A DNA stretch of 64,000 nucleotides from Cryobacterium sp. PAMC25264 (GTDB taxonomy: Bacteria; Actinomycetota; Actinomycetes; Actinomycetales; Microbacteriaceae): positions 3,844,001-3,908,000 of the forward strand of contig NZ_CP080383.1 in the NCBI RefSeq assembly GCF_019443325.1. The letters run 5' to 3'. The notes beneath the pieces were generated by a model, which was not told the origin of the DNA, did no database searches, and saw only the letters and a program-made list of their open reading frames with translations. Below, one piece after another: positions 16,907-27,068 of this stretch (positions are counted from its first letter, which is position 1; each line of letters begins with the position of its first letter). Position numbers and translations under genes: made by a program.

Positions 16907-18342
16907 GGCTCTTCTGACATATCCGTGGGTGGTTTCCGCGTGGCTTAACGAGCGCACGCCGCTTTCTGTCTAGGTTTCTGACTGTCAAAGGTTGGAAACT
17001 GAAGAACGGAAAACGGCGTGCGTACTGCAAGGATATGGCGGACTCTGCTCGGTGTCGAAAAGACCATCGTTGACGACGTCGATTACGACGACGATGCGGG
17101 CGTTTTGGTCGTCGCGGTCCGGCCGATGAAAGCGGCCCGGAACCGGTGTGGGCTGTGCCACCGGCGCAGCCCAGGCTACGACCGTGGTGAGGGTCGACGA
17201 CGCTGGCGGAGCCTGGATGCTGGCATCATCCAGGTCGTTCTCGAGGCAGACGCCCGCCGGGTGGCGTGCCGTGAGCATGGCGTCACGGTCGCGTCGGTGC
17301 CGTGGGCTCGGCACCAGGCCGGACATACCTACCTCTTCGACGACCACGTCGCGTGGCTGGCTACGCAGTCTTCCAAGACCGCGGTTACCGCGTTGATGCG
17401 CATCGCTTGGCGCACCGTCGGCGCGATCGTCACCCGGGTCTGGGACGACGCCGCGACCCTGCACGACCCGTTCGATGGCCTCACCCGCATCGGGATCGAT
17501 GAGATCTCCTACAAGCGTGGCCACAAGTTCCTCACCATCGTCGTGGACCACGACACCGGTCGTCTCGTCTGGGCTGCACCGGGCCAAGACAAAGCCACCC
17601 TCGGCACGTTCTTCGACGCCCTCGGCCCCGAGCGTTCCGCACAGATCACGCATGTTTCCGCGGACGGTGCGGCCTGGATCGCCAACGTTGTCGCGGCCCG
17701 CTGCCCGAACGCGGTGCGCTGCGCGGACCCGTTCCACGTCGTCAAATGGGCCACCGAAGCCCTCGACGAAGTCCGCCGCGCAGCCTGGAACGACGCCCGC
17801 AAAGCCGCCCGCATCAATGACGCCGCGCGGGGCCGCGGCCGACCCCGGAACGGAGCCCCCGAACGCCCCGACAGCGCTCGCGCGGCCGGCATCAGAAACA
17901 GCCGTTATGCGCTCTGGAAAAACCCCGAGAACCTCACCGAGAAACAACAAACCAAGCTGGCCTGGATCGTCCAAACCGACCCCCGACTGGCCCGCGCCTA
18001 CTACCTCAAAGAAGGCCTCAGAGTCATCTTCAAACTCCCGCTCGACCAGGCCAAGGAAGCCCTCGACAAATGGGTCGCCTGGGCTCGCCGCTGCCGCATC
18101 CCCGCGTTCGTGAAGCTGCAACGAAGCATCGTGAAGCACCGCGTCGCGATCCTCGCCTCGATAGAACACAACCTCTCCAACGGCCGCATCGAATCCATGA
18201 ACACCAAAATCAGACTCCTCACCAGAATCGCGTTCGGCTTCGCCTCACCTGACGCCCTCATCAGCCTCGCCATGCTCAGCCTCGGCGGCCACCGACCAGC
18301 CCTCCCGGGCCGGAAATGACCCACGGAAGAGTCAGGAGAGCC
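16907..18342 (+). mobile_element. ISL3-family insertion sequence, copy 1
   Basis: The element is 1436 bp. Its ends match as inverted repeats: GGCTCTTCTGACATATCCG at the left and, on the opposite strand of the right end, GGCTCTCCTGACTCTTCCG, both continuing GTGGGT..TTTCCG. It is flanked by the 8-bp duplication GATTTCTG (16899-16906 and 18343-18350). It sits inside the palindromic repeat. The same element occurs in opposite orientation at 35189-36624 with identical length. Confidence 0.92.
17018..18319 (+). CDS. ISL3-family (IS204/IS1001/IS1096/IS1165) transposase
   Basis: A 433-residue transposase starting at GTG 17018. The N-terminal zinc ribbon CGLCHRRSPGYD is followed by a helix-turn-helix region. 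The DDE catalytic core shows RIGIDEISYKRGHKFLTIV (first Asp), VSADGAAWIANVV and CADPFHVVKW (second Asp region), and NGRIESMNTKIRLL with the glutamate. It is intact and identical in protein sequence to the second copy, consistent with recent transposition. Confidence 0.93.
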   Translation: MRTARIWRTLLGVEKTIVDDVDYDDDAGVLVVAVRPMKAARNRCGLCHRRSPGYDRGEGRRRWRSLDAGIIQVVLEADARRVACREHGVTVASVPWARHQAGHTYLFDDHVAWLATQSSKTAVTALMRIAWRTVGAIVTRVWDDAATLHDPFDGLTRIGIDEISYKRGHKFLTIVVDHDTGRLVWAAPGQDKATLGTFFDALGPERSAQITHVSADGAAWIANVVAARCPNAVRCADPFHVVKWATEALDEVRRAAWNDARKAARINDAARGRGRPRNGAPERPDSARAAGIRNSRYALWKNPENLTEKQQTKLAWIVQTDPRLARAYYLKEGLRVIFKLPLDQAKEALDKWVAWARRCRIPAFVKLQRSIVKHRVAILASIEHNLSNGRIESMNTKIRLLTRIAFGFASPDALISLAMLSLGGHRPALPGRK

Positions 18343-18372
18343 GATTTCTGGGGCTTAAGTCACAGTTCGCGG
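18343..18372. repeat. CCGCGAACTGTGAG palindrome, copy B, right half
   Basis: This is the 8-bp duplication GATTTCTG followed by GGGGCTTAAGTCACAGTTCG and CGG. It lies 2 bases downstream of the aminotransferase stop (18374-18376, minus strand), again directly at a gene end. Confidence 0.8.
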
Positions 18373-18373
18373 A

Positions 18374-19573
18374 CTAGGCGAAGAGGGTTTGCAGGCGGCG
18401 GATGCCCTCGAGGAGCGCGTCGTCGCCCAGCGCGTAGGACAGGCGCAGGAAGCCGCTCGGGCCGAAGGCCTCGCCGGGCACTGCCGCGACCTCTGCCTGG
18501 TCGAGGATGAGGTCGGCCAGCTCGAGCGACGTCGTGGGGGTCACGCCTCCCCAGGTGCGGCCGAGCAGACCCGTCACGTCGGGTAGACGTAGAACGCCCC
18601 CTGCGGGGTGGGCGTGAGAATGCCCGGGATCTTGTTCAGCTCGGCGACGATGAGCTTGCGGCGGCGGTCGAAGGCGACCCGCATGGCCTCGGCGTCATCC
18701 TGCGGGCCGTTCAACGCGGCGATACCGGCGCGCTGAGAGATGTTCGACACGTTCGAGGTGAGGTGCGACTGCAGGTTTGCCGCGGCGGTGATCGCATCCT
18801 GCGGTCCCACCATCCAGCCCAGCCGCCAGCCGGTCATGGCGTAGGTCTTCGCGACGCCGTTGACCAGGATGGTGCGGTCGGCGAGGGCCGGACGGCCTCG
18901 ACGATGGAAACCGCGCGCACACCGTCATAGGTGAGGTTCTGGTAGATCTCATCGCTGATCACCCAGAGGCCGTGTTCCTCGGCCCATTCGCCGATGGCCC
19001 GGGTCTGCTCCTCGGAGTAGACCGCGCCGGTGGGGTTGGACGGGGAGACGAAGAGGAGCACCTTGGTCTTCTCGGTGCGGGCGGCCTCGAGCTGCTCCAC
19101 CGTGACGAGGTACCCCTGGTCGCTGCCGGCGAAGACGTCGACGGGTACGCCGCCGGCCAGGCGGATGGCCTCGGGGTAGGTGGTCCAGTACGGGGTGGGC
19201 AGCAGAACCTCGTCGCCCGGGTCGAGCAGGGTGGCGAAGGCCTGGTAGACGGCCTGCTTGCCGCCGTTGGTGACGAGCACCCGCGAGGGGCCGACCTCGA
19301 GGCCGCTGTCCCGGAGCGTCTTGGCGGCGATGGCCTCGCGGAGGTCCGGGAGGCCGGCCGCCGGCGTATAGCGGTGATTGCGCGGATCCTTCACGGCCGC
19401 CAGGGCCGCCTCCACGATGTGCGCGGGAGTGGGGAAGTCAGCTCACCCGCCGCGAAGCTGATGACCGGCCGGCCGGCCGCTTGCAGCGCCTTGGCCTTGC
19501 CGTCGACCTTGAGGGTCGCGGACTCCGCAATGGAGCCGATTCTGGTGGAGATCCGTTTGATGTCGTGTGCCAC
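18374..19573 (-). pseudogene. PLP-dependent aspartate/aromatic aminotransferase with three apparent one-base deletions
   Basis: Three reading frames must be joined. They are GTG 19573 to about 19440 ([32 protein letters not shown]), about 19440-18890 ([58 protein letters not shown]), and about 18890-18577 ([13 protein letters not shown], then GAFYVYP), followed by a final frame to TAG. The PLP-lysine region ([14 protein letters not shown]) is present in the nucleotide sequence at the second junction. Adding one base at each of three junctions (near 19440, 18890, 18580) gives 400 residues, the normal AspC length. The gene's usual place before tRNA-Trp-secE fits aspC. The breaks may be sequencing undercalls rather than real decay. 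Confidence 0.8.
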
Positions 19574-19585
19574 GCTTCGAGCATA
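19571..19585 (-). promoter_or_regulatory. Predicted leaderless promoter of the aminotransferase
   Basis: On the minus strand TATGCT (19585-19580) is followed by CGAAGC and then the GTG start codon (19573-19571). This -10 to start spacing fits transcription initiating at the start codon. Confidence 0.45.
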
Positions 19586-19742
19586 CGGGGGCGGCCATGC
19601 CCTGGGAACAGGCGCTGGCTTTACAGGGCACCCGACGTGACCTAGACTTGGTCCGGTAGTTGAAATCTGCCAAGCTTTTTTGCGCCTATTTTGGTCGTTT
19701 GACCGAAAGAAGCACACAGGAAGCCGACGGGTTTCGCTTCAT

Positions 19743-19815
19743 AGGGTGGTGGCTCAATTGGTAGAGCAGCGGTCTCCAAAACCGCAGGTTGCAGGTTCGA
19801 GTCCTGTCCGCCCTG
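19743..19815 (+). tRNA. trpT: tRNA-Trp (anticodon CCA)
   Basis: A 73-nt cloverleaf. The acceptor stem AGGGTGG pairs with CCGCCCT (19808-19814). The D arm has GCTCAATTGGTAGAGC, and the anticodon loop CTCCAAA carries CCA. The T arm has GCAGGTTCGAGTCCTGT. CCA is not encoded at the 3' end. Its position just before secE is conserved in actinobacteria. Confidence 0.95.
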
Positions 19816-19857
19816 CAAGTCGGTGGTCTTTCCGCCGGCCCACGAAAGGTGTAACAG

Positions 19858-20130
19858 GTGGCCCGAAAAGTTATCGACGAACCCAGCGAGGAAATCGTCG
19901 CGAACGCCAGAGTGGCCCGCGAAACCAAGCGCGGTCCGTTCGCTCGGGTGTCCCTGTTTATCAAGCAGGTCCTGGCCGAACTCCGTAAGGTCGTCACCCC
20001 GACCCGCAAGGAACTGCTCAGCTACACCGGAGTGGTTCTGATTTTCGTGGTGATCATGATGGCGCTGGTATCGGCACTCGACTGGGTGTTCGCGCTCGTC
20101 GTCACGTACGTATTCGGCACTCCCAGTTGA
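19858..20130 (+). CDS. secE: Preprotein translocase subunit SecE
   Basis: A 90-residue protein from GTG 19858. It has an amphipathic cytoplasmic helix (FIKQVLAELRKVVTPTRKELLSYT) and one transmembrane segment (GVVLIFVVIMMALVSALDWVF), as expected for the short SecE of Gram-positive bacteria. It stabilises SecY in the translocon. It lies between tRNA-Trp and nusG. Confidence 0.95.
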   Translation: MARKVIDEPSEEIVANARVARETKRGPFARVSLFIKQVLAELRKVVTPTRKELLSYTGVVLIFVVIMMALVSALDWVFALVVTYVFGTPS

Positions 20131-20236
20131 GCCGTGCCGCAGAAGCGGCACCCCGACTGATCATGAACGCAGGATCGGTGAGTGAGCACCACGGTGCAGC
20201 CTCACGCCCGCGCAATAGAAGAAGGATTGATATTTA

Positions 20237-21175
20237 GTGACTGAGACCAATCGCGACGACGTCGACTGGGCCACCGCCGCAGAACAGTCCTCCAACGACG
20301 ATGAGGCGCAGGAGGGCAACACCCTCGCCGCCGACGAGACGTCGGTCGAAGCCGCCGAGCAGGTCGCCCTGCACGTAGAAGACGAGAACGCCGACATCGA
20401 AGACGATCTCGACGCCGCACTGGATGCCCTCGCCGAGTCGACCGATCCCGAAGCCGACGCCATCGTCGAAGACGCCCTCGACATCGACTCCGCCGACGAG
20501 GCCGAGGCTGCCGCTGAGGCCGTCGAGGACGAAGAAGAGGTCGAGGCCGAGGCCGAAGACGAGGACCCGTACGAAGCCTTCCGCAAGGAACTGCGCTTCC
20601 AGCCCGGCAAGTGGTTCGTCATCCACTCCTACGCCGGCTTCGAACGTCGTGTGAAGTCCAACATCGAGAACCGCAAGCAGTCGATGGCCATGGAAGATTT
20701 CATCTACCAGGTCGAGGTTCCGATGGAAGACGTCGTCGAGATCAAGAACGGCCAGCGCAAGATGGTCACCCGTGTGCGCATCCCCGGCTACGTCCTGGTG
20801 CGCATGGACCTCAACGAAGACAGCTGGTCTGTTGTGCGTCACACCCCCGGAGTCACCGGCTTCGTGGGCAACGCGCACAACCCGACCCCGCTGCGTTTCG
20901 AAGAAGCTTTCGGCATGCTCAAGGGCCTCGTCGAGATCAAGGATGTTCCGGTCACCAAGTCCGGCGCTCCCGGCAAGGCCGCCCAGCGTGTTCTGCCCGC
21001 CGAGATCGACTACGAAATCGGCGAGACCATCACGATCAAGGAAGGCTCGTTCGCGGGCCTGCCCGGTTCGATCAGCGAGATCAAGCCCGAGAGCGGCAAG
21101 CTCATCGTGCTCGTGTCGCTCTTCGAGCGTGAGACCCCGGTCGAGCTCAGCTTCGACCAGGTCACCAAGCTTTAA
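20237..21175 (+). CDS. nusG: Transcription termination/antitermination factor NusG
   Basis: A 312-residue NusG with an unusually long acidic N-terminal extension (about residues 1-115, rich in Asp, Glu and Ala), as seen in many actinobacteria. The NGN domain begins around [21 protein letters not shown]. The C-terminal KOW domain contains [18 protein letters not shown]. It starts at GTG 20237. It binds RNA polymerase and couples transcription to Rho or the ribosome. Confidence 0.95.
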   Translation: MTETNRDDVDWATAAEQSSNDDEAQEGNTLAADETSVEAAEQVALHVEDENADIEDDLDAALDALAESTDPEADAIVEDALDIDSADEAEAAAEAVEDEEEVEAEAEDEDPYEAFRKELRFQPGKWFVIHSYAGFERRVKSNIENRKQSMAMEDFIYQVEVPMEDVVEIKNGQRKMVTRVRIPGYVLVRMDLNEDSWSVVRHTPGVTGFVGNAHNPTPLRFEEAFGMLKGLVEIKDVPVTKSGAPGKAAQRVLPAEIDYEIGETITIKEGSFAGLPGSISEIKPESGKLIVLVSLFERETPVELSFDQVTKL

Positions 21176-21300
21176 CCTCCCCCAACCACCGCCCCCCGGA
21201 AATGCCGGGGACGCGGGAGAACCTCGATCTCGACAAGCTCGATCAGCGTAGTTTGCTCGAACAGCGAGATCTGGGTTCGATCACTGAAAAGGAATAGAAC

Positions 21301-21732
21301 ATGGCACCGAAGAAGAAGGTTACTGGTCTGATCAAGCTTCAGATCAAGGCCGGCGCCGCCAACCCCGCACCCCCCATCGGGCCGGCGCTGGGTCAGCACG
21401 GCGTGAACATCATGGAATTCTGCAAGGCCTACAACGCCCAGACCGAATCCCAGCGCGGCAACGTCATCCCGGTTGAGATCACCGTGTACGACGACCGTTC
21501 CTTCACGTTCATCTTGAAGACCCCGCCCGCAGCGGAGCTCATCAAGAAGGCCGCAGGAGTTGCCAAGGGCAGCGGAACCCCGCACACCGTCAAGGTTGCC
21601 AAGCTCACCAAGGCGCAGGTTCGCGAAATCGCCGAGGCCAAGATGGTTGACCTCAACGCCAATGACCTCGACGCCGCGTCGAAGATCATCGCCGGAACCG
21701 CTCGCTCCATGGGCATCACGGTCGAGGGCTAA
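21301..21732 (+). CDS. rplK: 50S ribosomal protein L11
   Basis: 143 residues, normal length. It has the N-terminal [37 protein letters not shown] and the C-terminal RNA-binding domain with [11 protein letters not shown] at the end. It precedes rplA in the standard order. The 125-bp gap upstream contains a TCGATCTCGACAAGCTCGAT segment that resembles a dispersed actinobacterial repeat. Confidence 0.97.
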
Positions 21733-21866
21733 CACCCTTTCGTTCGATTCGTCGAACACCCGCCGACTGCGCAGGCCTCTGGGCCCGCCAACAGGCACCA
21801 AGTGGAAGAGCCAGCCAGGCTCACGAAAACCACGCTCTCAGCACATGCATCTACAGGAGATTCAAA

Positions 21867-22556
21867 ATGGCACCCAAGTCAAAGGCCTACCGCGCTGCGG
21901 TCGAGAAGATCGAAGCCGATAAGTTCTACACCCCCACCGAAGCCGTGACCCTCGCTCGCGAGACCGGCTCCGCCAAGTTCAACTCCACCGTCGAGGTCGC
22001 GCTCAAGCTCGGCGTCGACCCGCGCAAGGCTGACCAGATGGTCCGCGGTACCGTGATTCTTCCCCACGGCACCGGTAAGACCGCCCGCGTCATCGTCTTC
22101 GCAACGGGCCCCGCGGCTGAGGCAGCCATCGCTGCCGGCGCCGACGAGGTCGGTGGCGACGAGCTCATCGAGAAGGTAGCCGCCGGCTACACCTCGTTTG
22201 ACTCGGCCGTCTCGACCCCCGAGCTCATGGGCAAGGTCGGTCGTCTCGGTAAGGTCCTCGGCCCGCGCGGTCTCATGCCCAACCCGAAGACCGGAACCGT
22301 GACGCCTGACGTCGCCAAGGCCGTGTCCGACATCAAGGGCGGAAAGATCGAATTCCGCGTCGACAAGCACTCCAACGTGCACTTCGTCGTGGGCAAGGCT
22401 TCGTTCTCGGCCGAGCAGCTCAACGAGAACATCGGAGCCGCGCTCGAGGAGATCGTTCGCCTTAAGCCGAGTTCCTCCAAGGGCCGCTACATCACCAAGG
22501 GCGCCGTCTCGACCACGTTCGGTCCCGGCATCCCGCTCGATGTGAACAGCATCTAA
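21867..22556 (+). CDS. rplA: 50S ribosomal protein L1
   Basis: 229 residues, normal length, with [26 protein letters not shown] and [21 protein letters not shown], the L1 signature. A GGAG site precedes ATG 21867. L1 binds 23S rRNA and, in many bacteria, represses its own operon. A strong terminator follows. Confidence 0.97.
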   Translation: MAPKSKAYRAAVEKIEADKFYTPTEAVTLARETGSAKFNSTVEVALKLGVDPRKADQMVRGTVILPHGTGKTARVIVFATGPAAEAAIAAGADEVGGDELIEKVAAGYTSFDSAVSTPELMGKVGRLGKVLGPRGLMPNPKTGTVTPDVAKAVSDIKGGKIEFRVDKHSNVHFVVGKASFSAEQLNENIGAALEEIVRLKPSSSKGRYITKGAVSTTFGPGIPLDVNSI

Positions 22557-22590
22557 GCATTTGTAGTATCCGCTTCGCGAGAAGCACCTG

Positions 22591-22621
22591 AAAGGGCCCG
22601 TCGAAAGACGGGCCCTTTTTG
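22591..22621 (+). terminator. Rho-independent terminator of rplK-rplA
   Basis: AAAGGGCCCGTC-GAAA-GACGGGCCCTTT followed by a T run. This is a perfect 12-bp stem with a GNRA loop, 35 bp after rplA. Confidence 0.92.
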
Positions 22622-22748
22622 TGCGCCCGGTACCCCCGCTGGTCGGCGCGAACCGGTGCCCGCTTTCCTCGGGAATTCCCATTGACGTGAGGATTGTGTA
22701 AAGCTCGGTGGTACGGGAGGGGTGCGCCCGGAGTGGAGGGAGGGCACT

Positions 22749-23387
22749 GTGGTCTCCACCGGCGGTGAAAAGGTCTACCTGGCGTTGCGTGCGCGGATTC
22801 TCTCGGGCGAGCTGGGCCCGCACTCGACGCTCCGCGAACAGGCACTCGCCCAGGAACTCGGCGTGAGCCGTACGCCCGTGCGGGAGGCGTTGCGGCGGCT
22901 GGATGAGGCCGGCCTGGTGACGTTTGTGCCCAATCGCGGAGCGACGGTCGTGGCCTGGACCATCGAGCAGGTGCGCGAGACGTATTTCGTGCGGGCTTCA
23001 CTGGAAAGCCGGGCCGCGGGCCTGGCAGCAACCCGGATCTCGGTGGCCGAGCTCGACCTCCTCGCCGAGCTGATCGACGCCATGGAGCCCGTGCTCACGG
23101 CGGACGACGACGCGGGTCTGGCCGAACTCGGCCGGTTGAACGCCGAGTTCCACCGCATCGTCGTGGCGGCCTCCCGCAGCCCCCAACTCGCGGCTCTGAC
23201 CTCGTCCGTTTCGCGGGTTCCGCTCATGGCCGCGGCGTTCCGGCGGGGCGGCGGGGAGTACCGCGCTCGCAGTAACCACCAGCACCGGGACATCCTGACC
23301 GCCCTGCGCACCGGCGACACCGTGTGGGCGGAAGTGGCGATGCGCTCGCATGTGCTCGGCGCCCGCAATGCGGTAACCGAGGACTGA
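22749..23387 (+). CDS. GntR family (FadR/FCD) transcriptional regulator
   Basis: A 212-residue regulator. The winged helix reads KVYLALRARILSGELGPHSTLREQALAQELGVSRTPVREALRRLDEAGLV. It is followed by an FCD ligand-binding domain with RLNAEFHRIVVAAS and the metal-type His in NHQHRDILTAL. GTG 22749 is chosen for the GGAGGGAGG site just upstream. It faces the fused ABC protein gene tail to tail with only 40 bp between stops. Its target is not evident. Confidence 0.85.
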   Translation: MVSTGGEKVYLALRARILSGELGPHSTLREQALAQELGVSRTPVREALRRLDEAGLVTFVPNRGATVVAWTIEQVRETYFVRASLESRAAGLAATRISVAELDLLAELIDAMEPVLTADDDAGLAELGRLNAEFHRIVVAASRSPQLAALTSSVSRVPLMAAAFRRGGGEYRARSNHQHRDILTALRTGDTVWAEVAMRSHVLGARNAVTED

Positions 23388-23427
23388 ACACCTGGCCTGA
23401 ACTGCCGCGGGCGCGAACGCACCGCGG

Positions 23428-25110
23428 TCAGCGACCGGTCGGCGCCGGCCCCGAGGTGCTGCCGTCGAACAACCGGCGGGTATGCGGATGCTGCGGCGCG
23501 GTCAGGATCTCACCGGCCGAGGCATGCTCGATAACGGTTCCGGCCTGCAGTACGGCGACGCGGTCGCACCGAGTGACAACGATGGGCCGGGCCGAGGCGA
23601 CTATCAGCGTGAGTTCGCGTTCGCGTTGTAGGTCGTGCAGCAGGTCCAGGAGTCCGGCCTCGTCGTGCGGATCGAACCCGGCGGCCGGGTCGAGTGCGAT
23701 GAGGAGGTGTGGGTTGCGCGCCAGCGCGCAGGCCAACAGCACCCGTTGCAGGGTGACCGCGCTCAGGTCTCGTGGCCGCGCATCCAGGACGGCCTCGGGG
23801 GTCTCGACGCCCACCCGCTGCAGCAGGTCGAGAGTGCTGCGGCGCGTGCGGCGGGTGTCCGCCGGGGCGATCACAGAGCTCAGCTGCCGGGCGATGCGCC
23901 AGTCGTGGGCGAAGCGGTCGGGGGCTGGGCGGTCGAAGAAGCCGATTCTCCGTCCGCGCAGCTTCCGGAAATGCTGTTCGGGCAGTCCGACGAGTTCCGT
24001 GCCCTCGAAGAGAACCGACCCCGACGTGATGACCGTGGCGGGGGGCAGGAGCCCGGCGATGGCCAGGCAGAGGGCCATGGCGCCCGAGCCCTCGTCGCCG
24101 ATCACGGCGAGCGCCTGGCCCCGGGACACGGTGAGGCTGATTCCGGCGCCGGATGCGTGCTCGCTCCCGGCACCGTGCGGCCGAAGTCTCAGGTCGCGGA
24201 TGTCCAGGACGTCCGAGGCCCGGAAGGTTGTCGATGCGCGTGTGGGGCCGGTGGAGGGGGAGCTGGTGTCGGACAGGATCACAGCCAGGCTTCCACTGGC
24301 GCCCGCGCGGTGGCGAGGGGCGGGCGAGTGTGGTTCGAGGGTGGGGGCGCCCGGCGCGACCGTGGCGATCATCACTCCGCCGATGACGATGGCGACCGTG
24401 ACGAAGAGGGCGGCACCGAGCACAGCCGGCAGGCTCTCGGGTGCAAGCAGCGGAGGCAGCTGCGCGCTGAGCGCGGGCCGGGTCAACACCGCCTGCAGGA
24501 GGAGGGCGCAGCCGTAGACCAACACCACTTCGGCGACCAGCACGCTGAGAATCGCGGCGAGGGCACGGCGGAGCGCCGTGCGGACCACCAGGCGCGAGAT
24601 CGGCAGGCCGCGGCTGCGAGCGGTCTGAACGAAGGGCTCACGGGCCACCCGTCGGGTGGCCTCGTGCACGTGCACGGCCACGGCCACGGCGGCGCCGAAG
24701 ACCACCGCGGTACCCGGCAGGACGAGAGTGCTCAACACGCCCAGACCCGCCCGAGCAAGCGGTTCATCCGTGAACACGGGCATCACCTCGGCCTGCACGG
24801 CGAACCAGAAGGCGCCCGCCAGCGCGACCCACGCCGCGCACAGGGCGCTACCGATAACAGCCAGGGCACGTAGGGAGCGAGCGGCCCACGGGCTCCGTTG
24901 GGCGGCGAGGAGGCCGAGCCCCACCCCGAGGGTTGCCGACAGGACCGGCGCCGCCGCTGCGGCCGCCGTGGAGAGCGGCAGGCGAGCGGACAGGATGGAC
25001 AGGAGCGCGTCGGCGGGACCGGCCAGGCGGGCCACCAGGAGCACGGCGCTGATCAGCAACGACGCCGGAATCAGAAAACCCAGCCATCGGGGCCCTGCAA
25101 CTGCTCGCAT
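23428..25110 (-). CDS. Fused ABC permease / degenerate (probably inactive) oligopeptide-type ATPase
   Basis: A 560-residue fusion. The N-terminal half (about 1-265) is hydrophobic and has the DppB/C-type loop EPFVQTARSRGLPISRLVVRTALRRAL. The C-terminal half (about 295-560) aligns with oligopeptide ABC ATPases but has lost its catalytic residues. Walker A reads GDEGSGAMA instead of GxxGxGK(S/T), Walker B reads LLIALDPAAGFD, and the switch His is replaced in LIVASARP. The signature is LSAVTLQR. Both halves are in one continuous frame, so this is not a junction artefact. No substrate-binding protein is adjacent. It may be a regulatory or scaffold relic of a peptide transporter. A role in transport would need a second, active ATPase. 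Confidence 0.75.
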   Translation of the reverse strand: MRAVAGPRWLGFLIPASLLISAVLLVARLAGPADALLSILSARLPLSTAAAAAAPVLSATLGVGLGLLAAQRSPWAARSLRALAVIGSALCAAWVALAGAFWFAVQAEVMPVFTDEPLARAGLGVLSTLVLPGTAVVFGAAVAVAVHVHEATRRVAREPFVQTARSRGLPISRLVVRTALRRALAAILSVLVAEVVLVYGCALLLQAVLTRPALSAQLPPLLAPESLPAVLGAALFVTVAIVIGGVMIATVAPGAPTLEPHSPAPRHRAGASGSLAVILSDTSSPSTGPTRASTTFRASDVLDIRDLRLRPHGAGSEHASGAGISLTVSRGQALAVIGDEGSGAMALCLAIAGLLPPATVITSGSVLFEGTELVGLPEQHFRKLRGRRIGFFDRPAPDRFAHDWRIARQLSSVIAPADTRRTRRSTLDLLQRVGVETPEAVLDARPRDLSAVTLQRVLLACALARNPHLLIALDPAAGFDPHDEAGLLDLLHDLQRERELTLIVASARPIVVTRCDRVAVLQAGTVIEHASAGEILTAPQHPHTRRLFDGSTSGPAPTGR

Positions 25111-25371
25111 GCGTGCTCACATCTGGTCGGTGCGGTCGATGAAGCCTGACGGTGTCGTCAGCGTCGAACTGGACTAACTGTATGCAAAAAACCGAATGCC
25201 TCGCAGCGGTTCGGCAATATTGTCTGGTCACTGGGAAAATGTGCCTGGAGGTTGTATGCATTTTCACGGCTTCGGTCCTTGATTGCCCGCGGGTCGCCGG
25301 GCCGCGCGGCGGCTCCGGCCGATCGGGTCGCCACGCCGGAGCCAGGAAACAATCCGGCAACACCCCTCGAC

Positions 25372-25386
25372 TAACATCCAGTCATG
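25372..25386 (+). promoter_or_regulatory. Predicted leaderless promoter of the ATP-grasp operon
   Basis: The -10 box TAACAT at 25372-25377 is followed by six bases and ATG 25384. There is no Shine-Dalgarno site. The 270-bp gap upstream, back to the fused ABC gene, shows no gene. Confidence 0.45.
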
Positions 25387-27068
25387 GTTGACCTATTCAG
25401 TGGCTACGGCGCTACCTCCGCACCACCGCGCGAACGAGGACAGGCCTCGGCCTGGGACGAGATGTTCCCCGATCCGTCGTCGTTGTCGCCCTCCGAGGCC
25501 CGTGCGGCCTACAAGGATGTCTATGGCGCGCTCGCCCGGATGACCCAGGAGGAGCTGCGCGGTCGGACCGACGCTCTGGCGAGCTCGTACCTGGCGCAGG
25601 GCGTGACGTTCGACTTCGCCGGCGAGGAGCGCCCGTTCCCCCTCGACGCGGTGCCCGGGTGATCGAACAGCCCGAGTGGGTGACCGTGGAGGCCGGGATC
25701 AAGCAGCGGGTGCTGGCGCTCGAGGCGTTCCTGGCCGACATCTACGGCCCGCAGGCGGCCGTGCGGGATGGAGTCATCCCGGCCGGCCTGATCACCTCCT
25801 CCAAGCACTTCCACCGCCAGGCGGCCGGAATCGTGTCGGCGAACAACGTGCGCATCCAGGTGTCCGGGATCGACCTCATCCGCGACGAAGTGGGCGCCTG
25901 GCGGGTGCTCGAAGACAATGTGCGGGTGCCCAGCGGCGTCAGCTACGTCATCTCGAACCGGCGCGTGATGGCGCAGACCCTGCCGGAGCTCTTCGTCTCG
26001 ATGCGGGTGCGCCCGGTGGGCGACTACCCCAACAAGTTGTTGCAGGCCCTGCGGGCGTCCGCGCCGGCCGGGGTCGACGACCCGAACATCGTGGTGCTCA
26101 CGCCGGGCGTGTTCAACTCGGCCTACTTCGAGCACACCCTGCTGGCCCGGCTGATGGGCGTCGAGCTCGTCGAGGGTCGCGACCTGTTCTGCTCCGGCGG
26201 CCGAGTGTGGATGCGCACCACGGCGGGCCCGACCCGGGTCGACGTGATCTACCGCCGGGTCGACGACGAGTTCCTGGACCCGCTGCAGTTCCGCGCCGAT
26301 TCCCAGCTGGGCTCACCGGGCATCCTGATGGCGGCACGCCTGGGCAACGTCACGATCGCCAACGCCGTGGGCAACGGCGTCGCGGACGACAAGCTCGTCT
26401 ACACCTACCTGCCCGAGCTGATCAAGTACTACCTGGGCGAGGAGGCGATCATCCCGAACGTCGACACCTGGCGTCTGGAGGACCCGCTCGCGCTCGAGGA
26501 GGTGCTCGACCGGCTCGACCAGCTCGTGGTCAAGCCCGTGGATGGTTCCGGCGGCAAGGGCCTCGTGGTGGGCCCGGCCGCGTCGAAGGCCGAGCTGGAG
26601 ACCCTGCGGCAGCAGCTGCTCAAGGACCCGCGTGGCTGGATCGCGCAGCCCGTGGTGCAGTTGTCCACCATCCCGACCCTCGTCGACGACGGCATGCGGC
26701 CGCGGCACGCGGATCTCCGCCCGTTCGCCGTGAATGACGGCACGGATGTCTGGGTGCTGCCCGGCGGCCTCACCCGGGTGGCGCTGCCCGAGGGCGAGCT
26801 CGTGGTCAACTCCAGCCAGGGCGGCGGGTCCAAAGACACCTGGGTGATCGGGTTGGAGCCTGACTTCCACACCCGAACCTCGGCCCACGACATCCAGGGA
26901 CTCGTCGCCGACCAGGCCGCGAACACCCAGTCGATCTCGATCATCCCCACCCGGAGCGTCGACCACAACCCGCAGGACACCCCGCCGGGCGGCGACCAGG
27001 ACCAGGAACAGCAGCAACAACAGCAACGCACCACGCCCACTACCACCGAGGGGACCCTCGAATGCTGA
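25384..27068 (+). CDS. Circularly permuted ATP-grasp type 2 protein (one apparent missing base)
   Basis: ATG 25384 starts a normal N-terminus (YKDVYGALARMTQEELRGR, GVTFDFAGEERPFPLDAVP) that stops at 25660-25662. The rest continues in another frame from GTG 25659 (VIEQPEWVTVEAGIKQRVLALEAFLADIYG). One extra C in the CCC run at about 25648 gives VPRVIEQPEW and about 561 residues. The main part has the COG2308 features EDNVRVPSGVSYVISNR, LVEGRDLFC, KPVDGSGGKGLVVGP and QPVVQLSTIPT. A Gln-rich tail follows (DQEQQQQQQ). It is a predicted amidoligase acting with the next two genes. Confidence 0.88.

Noticed and set aside
18374..19573. True aminotransferase pseudogene created by IS activity
   Set aside because: The breaks are three single-base losses, not linked to the neighbouring IS. 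They match the undercall pattern seen in other conserved genes, so genuine decay is not the preferred explanation.
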